A stretch of 23,756 bases of DNA from Pseudomonas sp. UBA5782. Lineage in GTDB: Bacteria > Pseudomonadota > Gammaproteobacteria > Pseudomonadales > Pseudomonadaceae. Made by a program: the position numbers and the translations under genes. The notes under the pieces are model-generated. The model was not told the DNA's origin. It was given only the letters and a program-made list of their open reading frames with translations, and made no database searches. Location: assembly GCA_002418465.1 (NCBI GenBank), contig DIEE01000013.1, forward strand, positions 1 to 23,756, written 5' to 3'. Every line of letters begins with the position of its first letter. Within the stretch, counting starts at the first letter, position 1. Of the stretch, positions 1-6,710 are shown piece after piece.

Positions 1-1
1 G

Positions 2-271
2 GCCTTCGCCCTGCGCCGGCTGCGCGACGACCCGGAGCCGCAGGTGCGCGCCATCGTCGCCAGCCGCGGCTTGCTGGAAACCCGCCTGACCCTGCTCGAC
101 GACGCCGACTGGCTGGTGCGCCTGCGCGCCGCCGTCCGCGCGCCACTGGAACACCTGGCGCGGCTCGCCGACGACCCCGAAGAAGATATCCGCAACCTGG
201 TGGCCCGGCGCCTGGCCGGCGACCCACTGGACAACGATCTGGATGAGGACGATCCATGCAGCAGCTCCTGA
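2..271 (+). CDS. C-terminal part of an LRV/HEAT-like repeat protein of the nif cluster (5' end outside window)
   Basis: The reading frame is open from the left edge and ends at TGA 269-271, leaving about 89 residues. The visible protein is built of short helical repeats with the pattern DDPEPQVRAIVASR, DADWLVRLRAAVRAPLEHLARLADDPEEDIRNLVARRL (shown here as separate short pieces), the acidic-hydrophobic signature of leucine-rich-repeat-variant (LRV) proteins. In Azotobacter an LRV protein with an N-terminal [4Fe-4S] domain is encoded in the nif cluster just before nifE, so this is probably its C-terminus; the cysteine domain would lie outside the window. The end reads DEDDPCSSS and overlaps the next gene by 16 bases, which suggests translational coupling. 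Its function in nitrogen fixation is unknown. Identification rests on repeat pattern and context. Confidence 0.7.
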   Translation, partial: AFALRRLRDDPEPQVRAIVASRGLLETRLTLLDDADWLVRLRAAVRAPLEHLARLADDPEEDIRNLVARRLAGDPLDNDLDEDDPCSSS

Positions 272-1209
272 GCCCCAGTTGGCCCACCACCGCCGCCCTT
301 GCCGAACGCATCGCCGAAACCCGGCCACGGCCGCACCATGCCGCGCTCCTGGCGACCCTGGCGAAACTGCTGCCGGACCTGGACTTCCAGTACCGCCGCA
401 GCGTCGGCGGCTGGTACCGCAGCGGCGCGGTGCGCAGCCCTGGCGGCAGCCTGCTCAACGCCTCGCTGGAGGACTGGCTGGAACTGCGCTACCAGCAGCA
501 CGACGAGGATTTCGCCGCGGTGCTGCGCGAGCTGATCGAGACCCAGCCGGTGGTGACCCGGCTGAACGGCTGCCACCACTACTTCGTCGCCCAGTACGCG
601 CCGGGCGCCTCGTCGTTCTGGCAGGTCGAAGTCGAGGAGCTGCAGGAGGTCTTCGAGCGCCGCCTGCTGCCCAACGACCCGAATCCGGCCGACCTGCAGG
701 ATCTGCTCGAACCGCTGCAACCGGCCTCGATCACCCCGCAGCCGGTGGCCGCGCCGCGCTATCGGCTGTCGCGCCTGGTCGACGTGCGCACGCTGCTCGA
801 CGGCCAGGATGCCAGCGAGCCGGTGCAGCGCTTCGTCCGCGAATGGCAGATCGGCAGTGCCGCCGACCAGCCGCTGTGCAAGCACTGGCTGGTGCAGCAG
901 CAGGAAAGCGTCGACCTCTTCCACCAGCGGCAGACCCGGCTGGCGATGCTCGCGGTGCGCGAACGCCAGCTGCACAGCTTCCCCTGGAGCTTCCGCGAAA
1001 CCGGGCTGGCGCTGGCCAGCCAGCTGCAGGCCTTCGAGCGCCTGGCCGGCTATCGCGGCGCCTGGTACTTCAATCTGGTCGCCGCTAGCGGGGTGCCCGC
1101 CGAGCTGGCCAAGCACCTGCTCGCCGACGAGCAGGCCGGTTTCCACTACCTGCCGGACCGCGAATCCGCGCTGCTCAAGCGCTGGGTCGAATCGCCCTAC
1201 GCCTGTTGA
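256..1209 (+). CDS. nif-cluster accessory protein of unknown function (317 aa)
   Basis: I do not recognise a named family. ATG 256 lies inside the end of the upstream LRV gene and is the only good start near the N-terminus, giving 317 residues. The protein is rich in Trp, Leu, Gln and Arg and has no signal peptide or membrane segment, so it should be cytosolic and largely helical. Its N-terminal third contains a YRRSVGGWYRSG stretch, followed by an acidic EVEELQEVFERR segment. The C-terminal third is a dense helical block (FPWSFRETGLALASQL, then YRGAWYFNLVAASG). Cysteines are few (NGCHH, PLCKHW, C-terminal YAC) and do not form a CxxC cluster. It sits between the LRV gene and the nifE promoter and is followed by a GC hairpin, so it is probably the last gene of the upstream nif transcript. 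A role in nitrogenase maturation is inferred only from position. Confidence 0.75.
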   Translation: MQQLLSPSWPTTAALAERIAETRPRPHHAALLATLAKLLPDLDFQYRRSVGGWYRSGAVRSPGGSLLNASLEDWLELRYQQHDEDFAAVLRELIETQPVVTRLNGCHHYFVAQYAPGASSFWQVEVEELQEVFERRLLPNDPNPADLQDLLEPLQPASITPQPVAAPRYRLSRLVDVRTLLDGQDASEPVQRFVREWQIGSAADQPLCKHWLVQQQESVDLFHQRQTRLAMLAVRERQLHSFPWSFRETGLALASQLQAFERLAGYRGAWYFNLVAASGVPAELAKHLLADEQAGFHYLPDRESALLKRWVESPYAC

Positions 1210-1215
1210 GGCTGC

Positions 1216-1238
1216 CGCCTGCCCGCAACGGGCAGGCG
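1216..1238 (+). terminator. GC-rich perfect hairpin after the 317-aa gene
   Basis: A 10-bp perfect inverted repeat (CGCCTGCCCG / CGGGCAGGCG) with a 3-base CAA loop starts 6 bases after the stop codon. There is no T-run, so it is not a classic intrinsic terminator. It could be a transcript-end stabiliser or a weak terminator separating the upstream nif transcript from the nifE promoter. Confidence 0.5.
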
Positions 1239-1299
1239 CCTCCGCGTTGTCGCAGTGCCGACGAAGGCTTGTCGGCAATCCCCCGCGGATTCCCCCGAT

Positions 1300-1315
1300 T
1301 GTCGGCTTCGCCACA
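1300..1315. promoter_or_regulatory. NifA upstream activator sequence for nifE
   Basis: The sequence is TGT, then 10 bases, then ACA, a perfect match to the NifA UAS consensus TGT-N10-ACA. It is centred about 75 bases upstream of the start site predicted from the -24/-12 element at 1358-1372. A second copy with one mismatch (TGT-N10-ACG) lies at 1248-1263. Confidence 0.7.
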
Positions 1316-1357
1316 AAACCTTTCGTTTAAATTCCTTAAAAAACAATCAGATAGTTA

Positions 1358-1372
1358 TGGCATGCGGCTTGC
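1358..1372 (+). promoter_or_regulatory. sigma54 (-24/-12) promoter of the nifENX operon
   Basis: TGGCATG-N4-TTGC matches the RpoN consensus TGGCACG-N4-TTGC at all but one position, with the required GG-to-GC spacing. Transcription should begin near 1383, giving a leader of about 22 bases that includes the nifE ribosome site. An IHF-like sequence (AATCAGATAGTTA, 1345-1357, one mismatch to WATCAANNNNTTR) abuts the -24 element and could help bend DNA toward NifA, though it is closer to the promoter than usual. Confidence 0.85.
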
Positions 1373-1405
1373 GATAGTCGAGTCATCCAGTCGCAGGTGA
1401 CCGCC

Positions 1406-2809
1406 ATGCACGCTAAAGACATCGCCCAGTTGCTCGACGAACCCGCTTGCAGCCACAACCACAAGGAGAAATCCGCGTGCGCCAAGCCCAAGCCGGGTGC
1501 CACCGACGGTGGCTGCGCCTTCGACGGCGCGCAGATCGCCCTGCTGCCGATCGCCGATGTCGCGCACATCGTCCACGGGCCGATCGCCTGCGCCGGCAGC
1601 TCCTGGGATAACCGCGGCACGCGTTCTTCCGGTCCGACCCTGTACCGCATCGGCATGACCACCGACCTCACCGAGCAGGACGTGATCATGGGCCGCGGCG
1701 AGAAGCGCCTGCTACACGCCATCCGCCAGGCCGTGGAGGAGTTCTCGCCGGCCGCGGTGTTCGTCTACAACACCTGCGTCACCGCGCTGATCGGCGACGA
1801 TGTCGATGCCGTGTGCAAGGCCGCCGCCGAACACTTCGGCGTGCCGGTGGTGCCGGTGGATGCGGCCGGTTTCTACGGCACCAAGAACATGGGCAACCGC
1901 CTGGCCGGCGAGGCGATGTTCAAGTACGTGATCGGCAGCGGCGAACCGCTGCCGTTGCCGGCCAGCGCCGAACGCCCCGGGATCCGCGTGCACAGCATCA
2001 ACCTGATCGGCGAATACAACATCGCCGGCGAGTTCTGGCACGTGCTGCCGCTGCTCGACGAGCTCGGCCTGCGGGTGATCTGCACGCTCTCCGGCGACGC
2101 GCGCTTCCACGAAGTGCAGAGCATGCACCGCGCCGAACTGAGCATGGTGGTCTGCGCCAAGGCGCTGCTCAACGTCGCGCGCAAGCTGGAAAGCAGCTTC
2201 GGCGTGCCCTGGTTCGAGGGCAGCTTCTACGGCGTCAACGACACCTCCGAGGCGCTGCGCACCATCGCCCGGATGCTCGGCGATGCCGACCTCGCGGCGC
2301 GGGTGGAAAGCCTGATCGCCCGCGAGGAAGCGCGCATCGACCTGGCCCTGGCGCCCTGGCGCGCGCGCCTGGACGGCAAGCGCGTGCTGCTCTACACCGG
2401 CGGGGTGAAGTCCTGGTCGGTGGTCTCCGCACTGCAGGACCTGGGCATGACGGTGGTCGCCACCGGCACCAAGAAATCCACCGAGGAAGACAAGCAGCGC
2501 ATCCGCGAACTGATGGGCGAGGAGGCGCGCATGCTCGACGAGGGCAGCCCGCAGGCGCTGCTTGACTGCATGCGCGATTACCGCGCCGACCTGCTGATCG
2601 CCGGCGGCCGCAACATGTACACCGCGCTGAAGGCGCGCCTGCCGTTCCTCGATATCAACCAGGAGCGCGAGTTCGGCTATGCCGGTTACCAGGGCATGCT
2701 GGAACTCGCCCGGCAGATCGCCCTGACCCTGGAGTCGCCGGTCTGGCAGGCGGTGCGCGAGCGCGCGCCGTGGGACCAGCCGGCCGCACTGCACGTGGCG
2801 GAGGCCTGA
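1406..2809 (+). CDS. nifE: NifE, FeMo-cofactor assembly scaffold subunit
   Basis: NifE pairs with NifN as the NifE2N2 scaffold on which the NifB-cofactor is converted to FeMo-co before transfer to apo-MoFe protein. The 467 residues closely follow Azotobacter NifE. The N-terminal AKDIAQLLDEPACSHN, the cysteines C37 (DGGCAFDGAQ), C62 (GPIACAGSSWDNRGTRSSG) and C124 (YNTCVTAL) that hold the interface cluster, and C250 (the NifD cofactor-cysteine equivalent) are at the expected positions. LYTGGVKSWS and LDINQEREFGYAGYQG mark the C-terminal domain. A GTG at 1397 is in frame, but it lies inside the AGGTGA ribosome site (1395-1400), which is well spaced for ATG 1406. The Azotobacter N-terminus also aligns at 1406, so I chose that. 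It is the first gene after the sigma54 promoter; nifN starts 3 bases after its stop. Confidence 0.97.
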   Translation: MHAKDIAQLLDEPACSHNHKEKSACAKPKPGATDGGCAFDGAQIALLPIADVAHIVHGPIACAGSSWDNRGTRSSGPTLYRIGMTTDLTEQDVIMGRGEKRLLHAIRQAVEEFSPAAVFVYNTCVTALIGDDVDAVCKAAAEHFGVPVVPVDAAGFYGTKNMGNRLAGEAMFKYVIGSGEPLPLPASAERPGIRVHSINLIGEYNIAGEFWHVLPLLDELGLRVICTLSGDARFHEVQSMHRAELSMVVCAKALLNVARKLESSFGVPWFEGSFYGVNDTSEALRTIARMLGDADLAARVESLIAREEARIDLALAPWRARLDGKRVLLYTGGVKSWSVVSALQDLGMTVVATGTKKSTEEDKQRIRELMGEEARMLDEGSPQALLDCMRDYRADLLIAGGRNMYTALKARLPFLDINQEREFGYAGYQGMLELARQIALTLESPVWQAVRERAPWDQPAALHVAEA

Positions 2810-2812
2810 GGC

Positions 2813-4186
2813 ATGGCGCAGATCATTCGTCGCGACAAGGCCCTGGCGGTCAACCCGCTGAAGGTCAGCCAGCCGGTCGGCGCCTCGCTGGCGTTTCTCG
2901 GCATCCGCAACGCCATCCCGATGATGCACGGCTCGCAGGGCTGCACGGCGTTCGCCAAGGTCTTCCTGGTGCGGCATTTCCGTGAACCGATTCCATTGCA
3001 GACCAGCGCCATGGACCACGGCAGCGCGGTGATGGGCGCCGACGACAACGTCCTCGAAGGCCTCGCCGGGATCATCGGCAAGCGCAAGCCGGCGCTGGTC
3101 GGACTGCCCACCACCGGACTCTCGGAAACCCAGGGCACCGACATCCACCGGCTGGTCCGCGAGTTTCGCGCGCAGCACCCGGAGCTGTCGGCAACCCCGG
3201 TGATCGCGGTGAACACCCCGGATTACAGCGGCTGCCTGGAAAGCGGTTACGCCTTGGCGGTGGAGGCGATGCTGGACACCCTGGTGACCGAGGACCGCAG
3301 CCGGGTAGGGCGTCGCCCGCGCCAGGTCAACGTGCTCGCCGGCAGCCTGCTGACCGCGGCGGACATCGAGCAACTGAAAGAACTGATCGAAGCCTTCGGC
3401 CTGACTCCGGTGGTGCTGCCGGACCTCGCCGACGCGCTGGACGGCCACCTGACCGACGCGCAGTTCACCCCGTTCAGCGTCGGCGAGGCGGCGCTGACGC
3501 TGGTCATCGGCCGCTCGCTGGGCAAGGCGGCGGACATCCTCGCCGCGCGTACCGGCGTCCCCGAACGGCGCTTCGACAGCCTGATGGGCCTGCAGCACGT
3601 CGATGCGCTGGTCGACTGCCTGCGCCAGCTCAGCGGCCAGCCGGTGCCGGCGAGCCTGGAGCGCCAGCGCGCGCAGTTGCAGGACTGCATGGTCGACACC
3701 CATTTCATGCTCGGCTACGCGCGCTACGCGATCGCCGCCGATCCCGACCTGCTGTTCGCCCTCGCCGATCTGGTCGCCTCCATGGGCGGCGAAACCGTCG
3801 CCGCGGTGGCGCCGGCGCAAGCGCCGATCCTCGCCGAGCTGGCCAGCGCGCAGGTGAAGATCGGCGACCTGCAGGATCTGGAGAAACTCGCCGTCGACGG
3901 CCACGCCCAGCTGCTGCTGGCCAACTCCCACGCCGCGCAGAGCGCCGAGCGGCTGGACATCCCGCTGCAACGGGCCGGCTGGCCACTGTACGACCGCATC
4001 GGCGGGCAGATGCAACTGTGGATCGGCTACCGCGGCACGCGGCAGACGCTGTGCAACCTGGCCAACCTGATGCTTGGCGAAATCCACAAGCACGAAGTGC
4101 AGGCCTATCGCTCGATCTACGCGGTGCGCCCGGCCGACGGCAGTCCGACGCACGCACCGCAGGTGCCGTCGCCATGCGCCACTTGA
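2813..4186 (+). CDS. nifN: NifN, FeMo-cofactor assembly scaffold subunit
   Basis: This is the second subunit of the NifEN scaffold, related to NifK. Its 457 residues are the usual length. The N-terminus (VNPLKVSQPVGASLAFLGI) and the MMHGSQGCTAFAKVFLVRHF segment contain C44, the conserved cluster cysteine. TTGLSETQGTD and VNTPDYSGCLESGYA are typical of NifN/NifK. The C-terminal IGGQMQLWIGYRGTRQTL region is also conserved. The start ATG 2813 follows the nifE TGA by only 3 bases, so the two subunits are almost certainly translated in a coupled way. The 3' end overlaps the chosen nifX start at 4174 by 13 bases. No frameshift or missing key residue is visible. Confidence 0.97.
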   Translation: MAQIIRRDKALAVNPLKVSQPVGASLAFLGIRNAIPMMHGSQGCTAFAKVFLVRHFREPIPLQTSAMDHGSAVMGADDNVLEGLAGIIGKRKPALVGLPTTGLSETQGTDIHRLVREFRAQHPELSATPVIAVNTPDYSGCLESGYALAVEAMLDTLVTEDRSRVGRRPRQVNVLAGSLLTAADIEQLKELIEAFGLTPVVLPDLADALDGHLTDAQFTPFSVGEAALTLVIGRSLGKAADILAARTGVPERRFDSLMGLQHVDALVDCLRQLSGQPVPASLERQRAQLQDCMVDTHFMLGYARYAIAADPDLLFALADLVASMGGETVAAVAPAQAPILAELASAQVKIGDLQDLEKLAVDGHAQLLLANSHAAQSAERLDIPLQRAGWPLYDRIGGQMQLWIGYRGTRQTLCNLANLMLGEIHKHEVQAYRSIYAVRPADGSPTHAPQVPSPCAT

Positions 4187-4644
4187 AACTGGTATCGCAC
4201 CGAGGAGGAAACCGCATGTCCCTGCGCATCGCGTTCGCCAGCTCCGACCGCCAGCAGGTCGACCAGCACTTCGGTGCCGCCGAGGCTTTCGCCATCCATG
4301 CCTTCGAGCCGCCCGTCACGCGCTTGGTGGAGGTCGCCGAATTCAGCGAGGCGGACGTATTGATGGACGGCCACGAAGGCAAGCTGGCGAGCAAGATCGA
4401 GCTGCTCGGCGGCTGCGCGGCGGTGTATTGCGTGGCGGTCGGCGGCTCGGCGATCAAGCAGTTGCTGGCCGCCGGCATCCAGCCGATGAAGGTCGAGGAG
4501 GGCAGCGCCATCGACGACTGCCTGCGCGAACTGCTCGACGCCGTGCAGACCGGCGCCGCGCCGGTGTGGCTGCGCAAAGCGCTGCATGGGGAGCGCGACG
4601 AGAAGCGCTTCGACGAACTGCTCAGCGAGGCCTGGCAGGAATGA
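4174..4644 (+). CDS. nifX: NifX, FeMo-cofactor precursor carrier
   Basis: NifX binds NifB-co and the VK-cluster and shuttles them between NifB and NifEN. The core LRIAFASSDRQQVDQHFGAAEAF, with its conserved SSD and DQHFG, is diagnostic, as is the following GCAAVYCVAVGGSAIKQLL region. Two starts compete. ATG 4216 has a strong GAGGAGGAAA ribosome site. ATG 4174 adds 14 residues (MRHLKLVSHRGGNR). The longer form is preferred because Azotobacter and Klebsiella NifX also carry about 16 extra residues before the core, and RQLQVLDS of Azotobacter resembles RHLKLVS here. Length is then 156 residues, close to the Azotobacter 158. Its TGA overlaps the next ATG as ATGA. Confidence 0.93.
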   Translation: MRHLKLVSHRGGNRMSLRIAFASSDRQQVDQHFGAAEAFAIHAFEPPVTRLVEVAEFSEADVLMDGHEGKLASKIELLGGCAAVYCVAVGGSAIKQLLAAGIQPMKVEEGSAIDDCLRELLDAVQTGAAPVWLRKALHGERDEKRFDELLSEAWQE

Positions 4645-5051
4645 TCGAGTCCCGCGCCCAGGTGATCCGCGCCGCCGATGGCAGGCTGCGCATGCACGGC
4701 CAGAGTCCCGCCGCCTGCGGTGCCTGCCAGGTACGCAGCAGCTGCGCCGGCAACGACGACGTGCTCGATCTCGAACCGGCCGCCGGCTTCTGCGACGGGC
4801 AGCGCGTGATTCTCTCGGTGCGCGAGGCCGACCTGCTGCGCGCCAGTTTCTACGCCTACGGCGTGCCCAGCCTGAGCGTGGTGGTCGGCGCGCTCGGCGG
4901 CTCGTTGCAGGGCGATTTCGCCGCCATCGCCGGCGCGCTGCTCGGCCTGTGCGTCGGCCTCGGCCTGACGCGCCTGCTCGGCAGCCGCCAACCCCTGCTG
5001 GTCAGCCAGCACCTCGACGATTCCCATCCAGACAGCGGAGAGCAACCATGA
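4641..5051 (+). CDS. RseC/MucC-like membrane protein with cysteine cluster, inside the nif operon
   Basis: The 136-residue protein has the layout of the RseC/MucC family (SoxR-reducing-system component). A short N-terminal domain carries C26, C29 and C35 in ACGACQVRSSCAG and a further C51. Two hydrophobic segments follow at about residues 69-90 and 93-113, then a short hydrophilic tail. RseC proteins sit in the inner membrane and are linked to the Rsx/Rnf electron-transport complex; the cysteines probably bind a metal or an Fe-S cluster. ATG 4641 overlaps the nifX stop (ATGA) and the gene overlaps the next by 4 bases, so it is embedded and co-translated in the nifENX operon. This suggests a role in electron delivery from an Rnf complex to nitrogenase or its assembly; that is inference. 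Family assignment is by eye. Confidence 0.8.
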   Translation: MIESRAQVIRAADGRLRMHGQSPAACGACQVRSSCAGNDDVLDLEPAAGFCDGQRVILSVREADLLRASFYAYGVPSLSVVVGALGGSLQGDFAAIAGALLGLCVGLGLTRLLGSRQPLLVSQHLDDSHPDSGEQP

Positions 5052-5506
5052 GCCAGGCAGTCGCCGAACTTCAGCAGGACGAAATCTTCAAGGGCGAGAT
5101 GGTCAAGCAGATGCGCGCCATCGACAGCTACGGCAACTACGACACCTGGTCCGATGCGCGAGTACTGGAACCCTTCGTGGTGACCAAGGCGCAGCGCCGC
5201 GAGATGCCGGTGATCGGCGATCCCGACGAGATCGTGGTGGCACGGATCAAGGCCTTCTACAACGCCATAGCCACCCTGATCGAACGCCACAGCAAGCTGA
5301 TGGCGGTGCCGTTGATCAACCTCAGCCATGAGGGCTTCGGCCGCGTGCTGATCACCGTCGGCAAGCTGGTGGTGTTCGAGCGCACCCTGCGTGACGTACA
5401 CCGCTTCGGCTTCGAGACACTGGAGGCGATGGAAAGCGAGGCGGCCAAGCACATCAATGCCGCTCTGGCGATGATCGAGCGCTTCCCCGACGTCGCCGGC
5501 CTGTAA
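5048..5506 (+). CDS. NifX-associated nitrogen fixation protein (DUF269 family)
   Basis: This 152-residue cytosolic protein matches the DUF269 family that almost always follows nifX in diazotrophs. The diagnostic stretches are FKGEMVKQMRAIDSYGNYDTWSD, shown here in part, then PVIGDPDEIVVARIKAFYNAIA and LINLSHEGFGRVLITVGKLVV. The C-terminal half is a helical block (FGFETLEAMESEAAKHINAAL). The biochemical function is not settled; genetic context links it to FeMo-co handling. ATG 5048 lies in the ATGAGC overlap with the preceding RseC-like gene and is preceded by a GGAGAG ribosome site. The next gene begins 11 bases after the stop, with a TAAGGAGAAG site spanning the junction. All expected conserved blocks are present. 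Confidence 0.93.
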   Translation: MSQAVAELQQDEIFKGEMVKQMRAIDSYGNYDTWSDARVLEPFVVTKAQRREMPVIGDPDEIVVARIKAFYNAIATLIERHSKLMAVPLINLSHEGFGRVLITVGKLVVFERTLRDVHRFGFETLEAMESEAAKHINAALAMIERFPDVAGL

Positions 5507-5517
5507 GGAGAAGCCGC

Positions 5518-5736
5518 ATGCAACCGAGCGAGAGCCAGTCGCTGGACAAAGAAGTGCGCAAACTCAAGCGCATCGCCAGCGAATGGGCGGGACAGCTGCA
5601 CGATCTGGTCGAGGATCGTCTGCCTGCCGCCTACGAGGAGATACCGCACATCGCGCAGTCCACCTATGACGCCTGCAAGGCCTGGGCGGATGCCAGCGCA
5701 CGTCTGCAACAACTTGCCGAGGAAACACCCCGATGA
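5518..5736 (+). CDS. Small helical nif protein, DUF683 / Rop-like family
   Basis: This 72-residue protein is the DUF683 (Rop-like) protein usually found between the DUF269 gene and the nif ferredoxin. It consists of two helices: the first has KEVRKLKRIASEWAGQLHDLVED and the second AYEEIPHIAQSTYDACKAWADA, given here as landmarks, with a short proline-containing turn (DRLPAAY). Such proteins form antiparallel helical hairpins that dimerise like the plasmid Rop protein. The molecular role is unknown. The ribosome site is AAGGAGAAG, 5-6 bases before ATG 5518. The stop overlaps the ferredoxin ATG by 4 bases, which suggests coupled production with that protein. Confidence 0.9.
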   Translation: MQPSESQSLDKEVRKLKRIASEWAGQLHDLVEDRLPAAYEEIPHIAQSTYDACKAWADASARLQQLAEETPR

Positions 5737-6005
5737 ACATCACCGGCCTTACCCGTGGCGGCCAGAGCTGGACACCGGCCTTCGTAATCGCGGTCGACCA
5801 GAGCACCTGCATCGGTTGCGGACGCTGCTACAAGGTCTGCCCGCGCGACGTGTTCGAGCTGATCGAGCTGGATGACGAGGACCTCGACGATGTGCGCAGC
5901 GTGATGACCCTGGGCAACGCGCTGGACTGCATCGGCTGCGGCTCGTGCAGTCGCGTCTGCCCGAAGAACTGCCATAGCCACGAAGCCATGCCCAGCGCTG
6001 GCTGA
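5733..6005 (+). CDS. fdxB: Nif-specific 2[4Fe-4S] ferredoxin (ferredoxin III type)
   Basis: The 90-residue protein has two complete [4Fe-4S] motifs: C26-IG-C29-GR-C32-YKV-C36-P and C66-IG-C69-GS-C72-SRV-C76-P, with an extra cysteine, C80, in PKNCHSHE. The N-terminus MNITGLTRGGQSWTPAFV is typical of the nif-specific ferredoxin III family that follows nifX and DUF683 genes. It is a soluble low-potential electron carrier; likely targets are nitrogenase reductase or reductive steps of FeMo-co assembly, such as those needing NifB or NifEN. An acidic insert (DDEDLDDVR) separates the two motifs. It overlaps the DUF683 gene by 4 bases. Confidence 0.95.
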   Translation: MNITGLTRGGQSWTPAFVIAVDQSTCIGCGRCYKVCPRDVFELIELDDEDLDDVRSVMTLGNALDCIGCGSCSRVCPKNCHSHEAMPSAG

Positions 6006-6035
6006 GCAGGCACGCGCCGCACGAGGAGTACCGCC

Positions 6036-6413
6036 ATGCGTGGCCCCCAAGGACAAGCCTGTCGTTTGCCGAGCAACCTGCACAGCACCCTGTCGCTGCT
6101 CATCCAGCGCCTGCGCCAGAGCGCACAAGGTTTTCGCCACGATGCCCTGCCGGCGCACGTCGATCGGGATTACCTGGCCTTCGTCCGCATCACCGATCCG
6201 GTGAATGGCCGCTCGGGCTACCAGGGCTACTGGCGCGACAAGGCCGAGCGCCTGCAACTCGAGGTGCTGTTCAACAGCGACGGCAGCTATTACGCCGAAC
6301 TGGATCTCGACGTGCAGCATCCGCACGACCCGCGCTGGTTCGTCGAATCGCTCACCGCCTGGGGCCGCGACGGCCAGGTAAAGATCGATCCACGGTTGTG
6401 GCCGACGTTATAG
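6036..6413 (+). CDS. Nif-cluster hypothetical protein (125 aa)
   Basis: I do not recognise a family. ATG 6036 has a clear GAGGAG ribosome site (6023-6028) and lies 30 bases after the ferredoxin stop, so it appears to be the last gene of the nifENX transcript. The N-terminal half is helical (SNLHSTLSLLIQRLRQSAQGF). The C-terminal half looks like a beta-rich sheet (LQLEVLFNSDGSYYAELDLDVQ), ending in RWFVESLTAWGRDGQVKIDPRLW. Only one cysteine is present (C10) and there are no membrane segments or known catalytic motifs. Codon use is like that of the nif genes, with strong G/C in third positions. A role in nitrogen fixation is inferred only from operon position. Confidence 0.8.
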   Translation: MRGPQGQACRLPSNLHSTLSLLIQRLRQSAQGFRHDALPAHVDRDYLAFVRITDPVNGRSGYQGYWRDKAERLQLEVLFNSDGSYYAELDLDVQHPHDPRWFVESLTAWGRDGQVKIDPRLWPTL

Positions 6414-6467
6414 GCGCTGAATTCTCGGGCGGGCTGAAGCCATCCTGCACGGAGGGGAAATCCGCAG

Positions 6468-6535
6468 GATGGGTCGAGCGCAGCGACACCCATCGGGCAT
6501 CCGATGGGTATCGTCGCTCGGCTCCTCGACCCATC
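6468..6535. repeat. Long imperfect palindrome (cruciform-like)
   Basis: Three nested stems pair in register. The outer stem is 11 bp (GATGGGTCGAG 6468-6478 with CTCGACCCATC 6525-6535). The middle stem is 6 bp (6482-6487 with 6513-6518). The inner stem is 9 bp (ACCCATCGG 6488-6496 with CCGATGGGT 6501-6509) with a GCAT loop. The unpaired parts are small bulges. This resembles the dispersed intergenic palindromes of Pseudomonas genomes. Confidence 0.75.
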
Positions 6536-6556
6536 GTGCCGGCTGTAGCGTCGTAG

Positions 6557-6582
6557 GGTGGATCGCGCTTTATCGATCCACC
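6557..6582. repeat. Perfect 9-bp inverted repeat, Pseudomonas intergenic type
   Basis: GGTGGATCG (6557-6565) pairs with CGATCCACC (6574-6582) around an 8-base loop. The preceding TCGTAGGGTGGAT is a motif I associate with repeated intergenic elements in pseudomonads. Confidence 0.65.
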
Positions 6583-6710
6583 GGAGCGCTGCATCCGCCG
6601 ATGGGCGCCTTCACCTACCCATGCCCGCCCGGCTGTAGACCTTTCGCCACACACGACGACCGGTGAAAAGCGGCGTCCTGTGCCTGCGACCATCCGCAGC
6701 ATTTCCCGTC

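Larger units (their letters stand above)
6414..6710. other. Non-coding left part of the fdxB-region to iscA gap
   Basis: No convincing gene is visible here. The stretch contains two strong inverted repeats (6468-6535 and 6557-6582) and reads like a Pseudomonas intergenic repeat block. The repeats may also end or stabilise the upstream nifENX transcript, since no T-run terminator is seen. Confidence 0.6.

Noticed and set aside
1397..2809. NifE start at GTG 1397
   Set aside because: The GTG lies in the AGGTGA ribosome site of ATG 1406, and homologues begin at the latter.
1712..4153. 813-codon open frame on the minus strand opposite nifE and nifN
   Set aside because: It is a GC-driven shadow frame: the plus strand encodes two full-length conserved proteins here, and the antisense product is low-complexity and rich in H, R, Q and V without any family motif.
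6631..6653. Possible additional NifA site upstream of iscA
   Set aside because: The spacing is TGT-N12-ACA, two bases too long for the NifA consensus.
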